A DNA stretch of 64,000 nucleotides from Sparassis latifolia (taxonomy: Eukaryota > Basidiomycota > Agaricomycetes > Polyporales > Sparassidaceae): contig CM031562.1 in assembly GCA_018466975.1 (NCBI GenBank), positions 2,790,001 through 2,854,000 on the forward strand, read 5' to 3'. Both the position numbers and the translations under genes were made by a program. Numbering within the stretch: position 1 is the stretch's first letter; each line of letters begins with the position of its first letter. The notes beneath the pieces are model-generated. The model was not told where the DNA came from, did not search any database, and was given only the letters and a program-made list of their open reading frames with translations. Shown here piece after piece: positions 48,201-58,033 of the stretch.

Positions 48201-48754
48201 TCGATCCAGTGGAAAGGATCGTGGCGATGACCGTTCACGATACACTCCGCACAGAGTGCAGTGGACTGGAAGCAGTCTCGGCATCATGCCGCTGAGGGTG
48301 CCCCACACACACAGAGGCCGGGGATGTTCGCATGAGCTTCTGTGGCCAAAAGGACCGCGAGCAGATCATGAAAATGGGGCTTCCATCCCGCGAACACCCT
48401 GGAGACACCATTCTGCAGTAGTACACATAAGAAATCAAAGGAGTAGCATGCACATATATGACTTACCTTGACACGATCCTCCATAGCTTCCACCTCAGCA
48501 GAAGCAATGTCATTCATCGCCACATCGGGACCATCAGTCAGCACTGATGAGGGCCCCGCCTCGGGGAGCGACTCGTCATCGATCGACGAAAGCTTGCGCT
48601 TTTTGGGTGGAGTCCCAGAGTTGAATACAATGCCAGTGCCGGACAGGAAATGGCGGCCATCACTGTCGAGTCCCATCTTCTTGGAGACAAGGGCTACCTT
48701 GCGCCGAGGTGATTGGAAAGTAATTCCTTTCACTTTAGCCGTCGGTCGACGCAT
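45203..48754 (-). pseudogene. KDZ transposase with CxC2 cysteine cluster, one nonsense codon
   Basis: Start MRRPTAKVKGITFQ at 48754. After a short acidic/basic N-terminus comes the CxC2 zinc cluster (GLCVCG, CRDC, CAEC, then FHWIDVWNGEFF). LGHYGACCP, HWCHCP and LKEWYMHALTSKKGAYDYIY follow. The transposase core has CFRPGAMVDLQKGER, a 50-nt intron, FTYDVACIYKVN (Asp at 47045-47047), LHMLTHKEAC and HGESVEHPWAEHN (Glu), STREMGAG and NYWNWQK. The helical tail runs to about 45203. Several introns are supported. A TGA at 48284-48286 replaces the Arg codon before CRDC inside the zinc cluster, consistent with CGA to TGA. Otherwise the frame is open between introns. It is the autonomous gene of the surrounding element but probably inactive. 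Confidence 0.85.
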
Positions 48755-50301
48755 CGTTGAACGACTATTAACCACGCAGGTTAGACGCGTTTCTCGAGAA
48801 GACACAACAACTTACCTGACAGTGCAAAGAGACTGAGGCTCATTGTGTCCGGTCCAGTCGCGAGGCCCCGAAATATTCGACTTGGTTCGCAATGCCTCGC
48901 CCGGATCTCTCGGCTTGCGGATTGCCCGCCGCAGAAGTCCCAAGTTGGGGTGATCGAGTAGCTATGGAAAAGTACATACTATGGGCCTAAGATCTATCGG
49001 AACCAATCTAACAATTTGCCCTGCAGCCTGACACATCCCGGAGGGATATCCAGTACGTCCCAAGATGAGCCGCTGCAGGACAACTTGGGATGAGAAATGT
49101 AATCTGCGAAGGGAACAGCAAACCACTCACCAAAGTGAATTTGGGCACAACAACGGCCTCACAAACTTTTGAACGCATAGTGTAAGTGAACGGGATGATA
49201 TTGAAGGTTGAGACAATGAGCAAGAAGAAAAAAACTCACCTGCCAGAGTCGGTGATACCCTACGTTGTCGATATCCCTACGTCCACTCAACCGCTGGTAA
49301 TACCAGCAGGAGCGGATGCATACCGAGGTCTCACGACAGCCGTATGGCCATCGGAGCACCACGGTGCTTGAGGAGGGAGGGCGGAAAGTCGGGGAGATGA
49401 GGCTTGACACTTGAGGCGCGAGCTTGGGGAGCGAAGGGCTTGAGGCTGGAGGAGACTTGAGATTTGGCTAAGTCTCGCGCTGATAATTGTATTCGTGCGG
49501 AGCTCAAACCCATCAACCAAAATGGTAGGCCGTATACAGCGCTCGACAAACTCCGATAAGCGGAGTGTAAACTACAAGGGATCAGCCACAGATAATCCCT
49601 TGTCTTATCCATCGTCCATCGTCATCCTCGTAGCCCACCACTTCCTCTCTGTGAGTTCAGTCTCACAAGTTCTTGTTCTCTTCATTTCTCCTCAAGTCCA
49701 GGGCGTGAACGAGAGGCATACACCTTTCGAATGCCTCTGAGAATAACAGCTGTGCGTGAAGAGACGTTGTTCTCTTCGCCTGGCTGGTGGTCAGCAAGAT
49801 CTCAAGACCTCAAGACCTCGGGCGGGCGACCGACTGAACGCTGTGTTTGTGACGCAGCTATCCCATTTTCTCATAAGTTCCTGAACTATTGGTGTGCTCG
49901 ATTGCAGCTGCATCCCCGCGGCGGTAAGTGTCTCAGACTTTGAGCTACATCTTGTAGTTCAAAGTACTCGAGTGATTCTCTCGCTAATTCTTTCGCGCAT
50001 TCGTATGTAGGCTATTACTTGTATACCGGTCTTGCTGTGTTGGTGTGTGAGCAACCTCAGGTCTCGCTTTTTTTTTGCTGAGGTTTCCTGAGGTACGCCG
50101 ACCAGAGCTCAGAGTTTGTTCTACTCTGACTATGTGTTCTCACCGAAACAGAGGATGTCTACGAGACGTGGATGCAGATGTGGGCGTGAGGTGAATGCAG
50201 GACCAGGACAACGGGCAAGGGGTCGATCAGATGAAACTTTTCCTCAACCTTCTGCCTGTCGCGGGTGCTGAGCGATCTCATACCTCACACCAGCACGTGG
50301 T
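48755..50301. other. Spacer between divergent transposase and cargo genes
   Basis: Internal to the KDZ element, and probably holds the promoter of the transposase. No gene recognised; frames under 95 codons have no motif. Confidence 0.45.
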
Positions 50302-50505
50302 GGAAATCGTTCCAGGCCATCGGCCTCCCAAACCAGCAATGACCCAACGTCGCGAGCATTGGCGCTGCCGACTGCGTCGTCATCTCAGCAGGCGATCGAT
50401 GACGGAAATCGTTCCAGGCCATCGGCCTCCCAGACCAGCAACGACCTAACATCGCGAGCACTGGCACTGCTGACTGCGTCGTCATCTCAGCAGGCGATCG
50501 TTGAC
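50302..50505. repeat. 103-bp tandem duplication
   Basis: Units 50302-50404 and 50405-50505 begin GAAATCGTTCCAGGCCATCG. They differ at about nine positions, nearly all C/T or G/A transitions. It lies just 5' of the first cargo gene. Confidence 0.75.
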
Positions 50506-50580
50506 GGGAGGGCGAGCTAGCCGGTAGGCAGAACTTACAATGCGCTAGCAGCTGTTTCTGATCATCTGAAACAGTAACAG

Positions 50581-52722
50581 ATGAATTGAAGGCGTTCGAC
50601 GGCATTTTGGCTGCGGACTTTCCACTGCATGAGGAGGGTGTGATTACCACTCCGAACGCGACTTACATACCCGAGTTCCCGGTCATACATGATGGGCAAA
50701 TTGTCACGAGGCAGGATGGCCGATGGGGGCCTCAAGAATACTCGAGGTGGCCGCAGATGTATGACCGCAAGGTCATCCACCACATGTGCATCCCGACTTT
50801 GCAGAGCGTGGTGGAGGCGGATGCGATGGTGCTGTGGGATAAGATACGGGTATGGGAATGGGAGGTAGACACCACATGCGGCGTGCCCGAGCTGGGCTTC
50901 CTGGTGGAGGACAAGCTCAAAGCACTCACCGAGACGGCCCTGCGTGTGACACACAGATTCAAACACAAGCTTGGCGATATGGTCTCAGAGAAGAACAAAG
51001 CCGGCATGCAGCTCCTGCTGATGCTCGCGCAATGCCTTGACCGTCTCCACCTCTTACTGACCTCTTGCAATCACGCAATCGCGCTGGGCGCACATGTGCA
51101 ACGCCTCACCCTCGAGTTGTGGGGGTACGTGAACTACTACTCAGTCATCGTCGGTCACCTCGAGACCCCGACTCTGCGGGAGTGTGGATTGGGACGTATT
51201 ACTGGTCCGTGGTGCATTCACAAATGACGCGAGTGTCGCGCAGTTGTTGTTCCGTGTCGGCGTGCCATTTTGGTTCATCCAGACGAAGACCGACAAGATG
51301 AGGATCAAGAAGTGGGCGTTCCCTGTGCCTATCAGCAATGAGCTAAGCCTCGAAATGTCATGGCTGCGCCTTCTCAGGAACGAGACCGATCTCACAGGGA
51401 TCTTGAACTGCCCGGGAGATTGGCCCTCAAGGATGCTGCATGAGGCTACCAATGCCATCTGTGATGCGCGCCTGCCACCTTTGGAAGGCGTGTCCGAAAG
51501 CTCAAGTGCTGAGCAGCCCCCACAGAAGAAGCAAAAGGATGACAAGCAGCCGTCCGTTCAGCAAGGTGATGGCAACGTCGAGTCGCAGGCCTCGCACTCT
51601 GTGGTGGAGTCCTCCAAGAAGTCCAAGCGGTCGCATCGTGGCACGCGAGGAAAAAAGAATCACCACGTCGAAGGTTCTAGCGCGGAGACGTCGCAGCCCG
51701 CCCATCCATCTTTGGCGCATGAGCGCAGCACATTAATCGGTGCTGCGTGGAATGCCGCACTCTCAGCTGTGCCACCTTTGGCAGCTCCCGCGTGGGCGGC
51801 AACGTACTTCTTCCCTCCGCCTTTCATGCTTAGGTGCTCCGGCGACAAGCTTAGGCGGTATCTGCACAATTTCGTGCAGATCTGCAGATTTTGTCGTCAA
51901 CGTATTCTAGATCCGACAATCGGCAGCCTCCCACTGAAGATAGCGGAATGGCGTGATGCATTGTGGGGGGATTACAGCCTGGACGAGGCGGTGGATGGCG
52001 GCAGTGCAATCACAGCGAGCGGAAGTGTCGATGCCTCTGTAGAGGGTGAGATGGGGGCGACTGAGGGCCCAATCCGCATGAGTGATGCCGCGGGCCCCAT
52101 GTCGCAAGTGAATTCTGCGAGTAAGGCTGGCTCTGCGAAAAAGGTGAAGGATAGGCACGAGCGACAGCAGAATATTCGCCGTCTCTTCGCTGCGACCAGC
52201 CGCATGAGCTCCTACGTCGAGACTGCGCAACCGCGTTTCGGCATGGACTTAATTTCAGCGGATGACGTAGACGAGCTGTGCGAGAAGCTGTTGTGGGAGG
52301 TTCACGAGACCAACTGGCATTGTGAGCTGCGTGCGTTGGACACTCATCTATTGGACATGAGCAAGTGGAGCTCCATGCACCGCTGGGAACGCGAGGCGCA
52401 ACTCGCGAAAGTGTGGGACAAGCGGGACTCCGGCTCAGGTCTAACGGTCGCACCATGTTGGAACTCATGCGACGTTGTCTTCTGCTGGGTGCGTGCTCCT
52501 GCGCAGGGATGGCTGCCGTGCAAAAAATTCTTGGCCACTTTCATTGCCATTATGCAGCGATGGCCAGAACTTCCGGAAGGCTTACGACTGGATGCGCGCA
52601 AGGTCCTCGCCTATGAGGCGGATGAATACAATCTCTTGCAAGAGAACGTCATCCGATTCTATGTGACGACATTCGTGCGTCACTTCCACCATCTGCCCAT
52701 CGCGCCCATCCAATATGCTTAG
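50581..52722 (+). pseudogene. KDZ cargo gene 1, hypothetical, one frameshift
   Basis: I do not recognise a domain, but the protein resembles an uncharacterised family frequent near transposons in Agaricomycetes. From an acceptor at 50580 the frame reads ELKAFDGILAADFPLHEEGV, QYDRK-like region (PQMYDRKVIHHMC), VWEWEVDTTCGVPELGF, then helical LTLELWGYVNYYSVIVGHLE to about 51165. Homology then continues one frame over as SVDWDVLLVRGAFTND and VGVPFWFIQTKTDK, open to 52722. The middle has a basic, NLS-like stretch KKSKRSHRGTRGKKNHH, suggesting a nuclear protein. The C-terminus has FLATFIAIMQRWPELPEGLR. One base appears missing near the CCCC run at 51165. The first exon was not found. Decay or assembly error cannot be separated by eye. 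Confidence 0.6.
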
Positions 52723-53168
52723 TCCGCCGTTCGTGTTTGCTCGCAGATTGTTGTTTTGTATATCGTTGTATGAATGACATGTTCGCATTTTTGCGTGTTC
52801 AATACTTCTCGGGTGATTTTTCTTTCCCAATGATCTTACTGTGTTGAGTTGTGCTCGGAATCAGGGTAAGTAGTTATGTTGCGCGCTATACCCTCTCGTG
52901 CTCATTGCTCTCTCCTGTAGGCTTTCAGTTTGCACGCAATGCCCCTCCCCGATAGATCTGCAATAGCGAAACAGGCCAAGTAGTTATGTTGTGCGCTAGA
53001 CCTTTGTTACTCATTGCTGTCTCCGTAGGCTTTCAGCTCACGCGCAATGCCCCTCCCCGATAGATCTGCAGTAGTGGATGGCTCGACGCTTTTTGTGTAC
53101 GTATATTTGCTCGAAAACTTACAGTATAAAATGCCAGCCATGAATGCACTGACCTTCAGCTCCAGAAT
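52723..53168. other. Spacer between cargo genes, with local duplication
   Basis: AAGTAGTTATGTTG, CTTTCAG and GCGCAATGCCCCTCCCCGAT recur about 120 bp apart (52866-52960 and 52980-53065), a diverged tandem duplication in the likely promoter of cargo gene 2. Confidence 0.6.
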
Positions 53169-54381
53169 ATGGCTCCCGTTCGCACCAATCCTCGCGTCAA
53201 AACCATCGTCGATGGCTTCCTGCCTCGGCGTGATGTCCTGGTCTCGTCCTTGATAACGTGCGCTGTCCAGCCCGATGAACACCACGCCGTCATGGCGAGC
53301 TATGGCGTTAACAATGCGGACAACCTCGGCATGCTCTTCGAGATTGTAAGCATGGTTCAAAATCTTGCTACTGAATAGTTTCTTACCTTTGCCCAGTGTC
53401 GTGCGACTCCGAAATGTGCCCGCCATCTCAAGCGGCTCCGAGCGCAAATGACGACGGCCAATATGGTGCAATGCCATGAGGATGTCGCTGCGCTTCGCCC
53501 GCGCCCCATACTCGGTGGTGCGGCCTATTTGCGCTCTGACAGCCCCGAGTCTGAGGCGACGACGCCGCCGATGAGCCCCATGGTTGACACCAGCTTGCCG
53601 CCGAGTTCTCCCATCACGTCGCCGGCCTTGCGTCACCGTGGGTGTCCTCCGTTGGACTCTGGCAATGTCTCGGTGCTTGTGGTGTGCAAGGTAAGTCTTG
53701 TCTAGTGTTTGATGCCAAGCATGCTAATGCTCTATTCAGAGATCAGACATTCCTCTCGTTATTCCAGCATGGGGAATACTTCACCACGATTACCTCGAAT
53801 TCACCTTCAAGCAGAGTTTTATCGAGACCGTGCTCGTCGATGATGCGCGAGGCTTGTCGCCCTACCAGCGCTACTGCCCTCGCCTGCGTAAGTTTACAGA
53901 TTATCCGAAGCACGCCGACAAGCAGTACTTGCTACCCAGGGACATCCCCATCTACCACGAGAAGGGGAGCACGTGGCGTCCGACCGAAGCTCAGATCTCT
54001 AACATACAGGCTGCGGTGAGCACGCATCTCCCTGTGCTCCTGGCTACTGTGGACACGTTCGCGAAGAGCGATCCCAACACTCCATCATCCTCTTCGTCCG
54101 GCTCTCGGTATATCCTCTCAACTCCTTCGACCAGTGGGAACTCCAAGGCCGGGAGTAGCCTGAGCTCCAGCACGCGCGTGGGCAAGCGCGCGTTATCACC
54201 AAACATGGAGATGGAGGGGAGGAGATCAAAACGGATGGACAACGGCAAGGCGCGTGAGGTGACAGACTACGATATAGAGCTGACGGACGATGAGGTGGAG
54301 GCAGAGATTGTGCCTAACGACGACGTTCTGGGTGAGGTCATCGAGATTGTCGAAGGCAAAGAGATCCACTACATAATGTAG
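53169..54381 (+). CDS. KDZ cargo gene 2, hypothetical, intact
   Basis: Three exons, 53169-53345, 53397-53690 and 53740-54381, with canonical GTAAG donors and matching phases. They encode 370 residues from MAPVRTNPRVKTIVDGFLP. Layout: a globular N-terminus (DVLVSSLITCAVQPDEHH), a Cys/His-containing stretch (CRATPKCARHLKRLRAQM), a Ser/Pro-rich linker, a second globular part (IPLVIPAWGILHHDYLEFTF, YCPRLRKFTDYPKHADKQYL), a Ser-rich region, a short basic motif (KRALSPNMEMEGRRSKR) and an acidic tail (DIELTDDEVEAEIV). No known domain. It is the only cargo gene without a visible lesion, so it may still be expressed. A 209-codon frame on the opposite strand (53007-53636) is its shadow. Confidence 0.6.
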
Positions 54382-54728
54382 ACTGACCTAATTCGGAATA
54401 GCTCACCCAACCGGAGTCTCAACAGGAAGATAGATATTACTTTTTGAATGGGGAAGTGTCCGTGTAGTTCAACCTGGTGAGATCAAATCTGCGTGCGTTC
54501 AATCTGAAGATCCTCCACTTAGCATCGGCACATCCTTAGTGGTAACGCAGCCAATAACACTATATTTTGCATATCGCGAGGCTAAACTAACGAGTCCGAT
54601 CAGGGTTACCATGTCTCAGGTGCGGTGTTATCGGAAGAGCCGGTATATCCACTAGGAATGTTTAAAGATCACAACCGTGGAATGCTGGTGAGTTAATCTC
54701 ACCTCATTATATCAGAAGTGTGCTGACG

Positions 54729-57363
54729 ATGCCAGCAACCTCGCTCGACAATAGTAAATGCATTAGTTGGAAGTCGGGCGAGCTCAGTATACTCGACAAA
54801 AAACATGCGGAGTATCAGGCGTTCAAACTCGGCAGCATGCAAAGGAAGGAACTCCTCGATGTTACGGCGGAGGCATTACAGAAGGCCTCTCCTCGCCTTC
54901 AGAACATGCAACTATTGACGGTTCATAAGGTGAGTGTCACTCTCGTCAGTATTTCATTCAAATATGCTAAGGAATTGACATACAGAAGGTTCTCCACTTC
55001 TTCAAGAACGATAGGGTTCGGAAGATTCAAGGCGGCGGATGCATTCCTCCCAACGCACGCATGCTATTTTCTACGCGCGTCCGTCACGATGGTGCCAGCA
55101 CATTGTGGGCGAATTCTGAGGAGGGGCGGAAGGTATGGAACGCTTCGCTGGAACGCGAGAAGGCGAGCAGCGCGGTGAACAATGGCAACCGCCTGGGACT
55201 TATCTCCTCACTCAAGGCCTCACTTTTCAAGAAGCTGCCAGCGAAGGAGCAGAAGGAGTGGGCCGAGAAAGCAGATGCGCTGCGCAAGGAGGAGGAAAAT
55301 ATGAGCCTCGACAAGGCCATCGCCGCATAAGTCCAGAGCACATTTTTGGTATTGTCGAAGCTCATCACGGCAGCAACCAGGAGACCCTCTTCATCACAGT
55401 GGCCATGGGTCTGAAGGCCTTGATTGGAAGCAAACGCGGGCAAGCCGGTGAGGACGTCGGCTTCCATGTGAAGATGGTATACAAACCCCGAGATGGAGCT
55501 ACTCGTTTCACTTGGTAAGTTCACACCCTTGTTTGTATTATCTCGTTCTCATGTCATTCTCAGCGTGGACGTTATGCCGAATCAAGAATCGGGACGCTTT
55601 TCAACATTCGAAGGGGGTAGCGAAGCCGAACGCTTGCGGTGGACGCGCTTTGCGGAGCAAGTGTTTTGTAAGTTTTAGGCTGTGCGTTCGCCTGGGTCCC
55701 TAAACCTTACAGTAGTACCCGCAGCTGTCAACCAGAAGGCTGACGACGTGACTGGCAAGCCCGTTCTTCTACAAGTAGAGGATAACTGGACCCCCGTGCG
55801 CGTGGGGAAGACCCTCAAGGAATACTTGAAAGGTTTATGGGGTATGTACTTCTCGTTTTGAAATATGTTTTATCGTACTAACTATGTGAAATAGACTTTT
55901 CTCACCATCCAGTCATGGATCCTCCTGATCTCCCCTGGAACGAGCTCAATGATCCCGTGTGCGACCTGGTGCCCAAGACGTGGTGTGGATCTCTCGGGGA
56001 TCCAGAGAAGATGAAGGCCACGGAAGTCATGGCCCTTTACCTTCGGATGCACGACTGTCAGGATACTGCCACGGCCTTCCACTTTGTGGTACACCCTGAA
56101 GACATCGAAGGTCGCAAGAACGTCAATATTCTAGGCAAATCGTCCCATAGCGGCCACGTCATAATTCTTGAGTTGGAAGAGGATGACGACGACGATGATA
56201 GTGTAGTCATCCTCTCCCCATCACGCAGGAAACTTAACCTTATGAAGTCGAAGGGCGCTCGCATGTTGAAGGAGAACAAACACTGAAGTGACCGCGAGCG
56301 CGGCGAGGGAGAGCACGAGGGCAAGCGTGAATATGGCATTGATGGACAGCACCACGACGATGACAGAGGACAGCATGACAGCGTCGGTGGTGGACACAAT
56401 GACGACGATGATGGAGGACAGTGTGACGACGTCGATGGAGGACAGATGAGGAGGGGATGGAGGTGCAACCAACCTCCACGGTGCGTGCTCCATTGTGTAA
56501 CCACTATCTGTCACTAATAGAATACTGACAGTGAGCCCGAGTCTGCATCGACCGCTAAGGGTGCACACGATGATGACGATGATGGAGGACATCACAACGG
56601 CGACGACGGAGGACAGCGCGATGACGACAACGTCAGTGCCGGTCAGCTCAATGGCGATACAGATGTGGAAGGCGAGGATGATCCGGACGTGCGCCCCAAG
56701 GACAGGCGGGATGGCGAGAAGGTAGCGAAGGCAGCGAAGATGAGGAGGGGATGGAGGCACAAACAACCTCCACGGTGCGTGCTCCATTGTGTAACCACTT
56801 CATTTGTCACTAACAGAATACCGACAGTGAGCCTGAGTCTGCATCAAACGCGAAGGGTGGACACCACGACGATGACGACGGAGGACAGCATGACAGCGTT
56901 GACAGTGGACACCACGACAATGACGATGGAGGACAGCGCAATGACGACGGCGTCAGTGCCAGTCAGCTCAATAGCGATACAGATGCGGAAGGCAAGGATG
57001 ATCTGGATGTGCGCCCCAAGGACAGGCAGGATGGCGAGAAGGTAACGAAGGCAGTGAAGACGAGGGGGGGACGGAAGCGCAAACAACCTCCACAGTGCGT
57101 GCTCCGTCATGTAACCGCTTTATTTGTCACTAATAGAATACCTACAGTGAGCCCGATTCTGCATCGAACACGAGGGGTGGCGGTCGGGCTCCAGCAAAGA
57201 AACCTCGGTACGTTATCATTACTTATTTTACACACTTTCTCATTGTATCTACAGTGTCGCAGGCAGTGTTGCCGGTGAGAAGCGACTAACACGGGCTGCG
57301 ACTCTGCTGCGCAAGTCTACCCGTATCGCTATCCCTACTGAACACAAGAGATTCTCGAAGTAA
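54729..57363 (+). pseudogene. KDZ cargo gene 3, hypothetical, with tandemly duplicated exons
   Basis: Start MPATSLDNSKCISWKSGELS at 54729. The exon ends at 54929 and continues at 54986 with KVLHFFKNDRVRKIQGGGCI. A region rich in Lys/Glu helices follows (LPAKEQKEWAEKADALRKEE). At about 55329 the frame stops, and homology-like text resumes one frame over (ISPEHIFGIVEAHHGSNQET). Later exons run to KGARMLKENKH, then TGA at 56284-56286. The same frame stays open beyond the TGA into an Asp/His/Gly-rich region that splices into two near-repeat exons (56532-56774 and 56828-57094, 243 and 267 nt) and a last exon ending KRFSK at 57363. This implies an originally longer protein now split by one frameshift and one stop. 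Family unknown. Probably nuclear from the basic tail. Confidence 0.6.
56481..57147 (+). repeat. Tandem exon-intron duplication within cargo gene 3
   Basis: Three introns (56481-56531, 56775-56827, 57095-57147) share GTGCGTGCTCC at the 5' end, TTTGTCACTAA-like middles and an ACAG end. Each is followed by an exon starting EP(E/D)SAS. Units are 294 and 320 bp. Exon lengths are multiples of three, so added units keep the frame. Confidence 0.75.
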
Positions 57364-57447
57364 GGCCGGTGTAAGGTTCAGTCGCATTTTCTCTGCGCAT
57401 GCCTTTACTATTATTCTTTGGTGTCGTTCTGTTGTTTCATAATTGAG

Positions 57448-57720
57448 ATAATCCTTAGATAATCCCTTACAAACCCCCACTCATCCTTTGTTGATCCCTA
57501 TGCTATTTATACAGGATAATCCTTAGATAATCCCTTACAAACCCCCACTCATCCTTTGTTGATCCCTATGCTATTTATACAGGATAATCCTTAGATAATC
57601 CCTTACAAACCCCCACTCATCCTTTGTTGATCTCTATGCTATTTATACAGGATAATCCTTAGATAATCCCTTACAACACCTGCTCATCTTCCTTCAATTC
57701 TTATGATGTTTAACAGTGGA
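57448..57720. repeat. Right subterminal tandem repeat (68-bp unit)
   Basis: The unit begins GGATAATCCTTAGATAATCC and contains CCCCCACTCATCC and TGCTATTTATACA. It is present three times nearly identically, plus a partial fourth. Each unit holds two GATAATC heptamers, so the array mirrors the left subterminal region in motif though not in unit sequence. Confidence 0.8.
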
Positions 57721-57916
57721 TAATCTGCTGGTATGAGTTGTGTTAGTTACATCAGTGGAGATTATACAAGAGGATGATCTCTTGGATTATCATTCTCTTT
57801 TACAAGTTGAGGGATCATATATCGCAGATAATCATAGGATTATCCATGTCTAATCCTACTATGTACAGCATGTTAGGAGGGTTAAAGCACCCTAAGTGAT
57901 TTGAGATAATCCAAGC
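57721..57916. repeat. Right subterminal region with scattered GATAATC motifs
   Basis: Non-tandem part between the 68-bp array and the terminal repeat. It contains several GATTATC/GATAATC heptamers in both orientations. Confidence 0.6.
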
Positions 57917-58018
57917 ATAATCTTGGTAGATTATCCTTGTACATGACCTGCTTATTAAACCCGGATTTCATCCTTAATTGTAACTTATAAGCACTAAAGA
58001 TTATCCTTTATAACTGAC
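57917..58018 (-). repeat. Right terminal inverted repeat of KDZ element
   Basis: Reverse complement of 44647-44748 with about five mismatches over 102 bp. The plus strand ends CTTTATAACTGAC. Confidence 0.88.
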
Positions 58019-58025
58019 AATGATG

Positions 58026-58033
58026 ACGACGCC
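58026..58033. repeat. Target-site duplication, right (ACGACGCC)
   Basis: Identical to 44633-44640. Confidence 0.75.

Larger units (their letters stand above)
44641..58025 (-). mobile_element. KDZ (Kyakuja-Dileera-Zisupton) DNA transposon, 13,385 bp, with cargo
   Basis: Bounded by 102-bp inverted repeats at 44647-44748 and 57917-58018 that differ at about five positions, and by 8-bp direct repeats ACGACGCC. Inside each end is a GATAATC/GATTATC-rich subterminal array. Contents: a KDZ transposase with CxC2 cluster on the minus strand (45203-48754), then on the plus strand a cargo gene with one frameshift (50581-52722), an intact cargo gene (53169-54381) and a long broken cargo gene (54729-57363). 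KDZ elements are abundant in Agaricomycetes and often carry extra genes. The well-preserved ends suggest a fairly recent insertion, but the transposase has a stop codon, so movement would need a helper in trans. Confidence 0.88.

Noticed and set aside
53007..53636. 209-codon open frame on the minus strand
   Set aside because: It overlaps two well-spliced plus-strand exons of cargo gene 2. Its composition (Arg/Gly-rich) is what an antisense frame in GC-rich coding DNA gives, and it shows no domain.
50581..57363. TET/JBP dioxygenase expected as KDZ cargo
   Set aside because: No H-x-D...H iron-binding pattern or typical double-stranded beta-helix motifs seen in any of the three cargo genes.
57448..57720. 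Regular repeats that could suggest a CRISPR array
   Set aside because: Units are head-to-tail 68-bp tandem copies without unique spacers, inside a eukaryotic transposon end.
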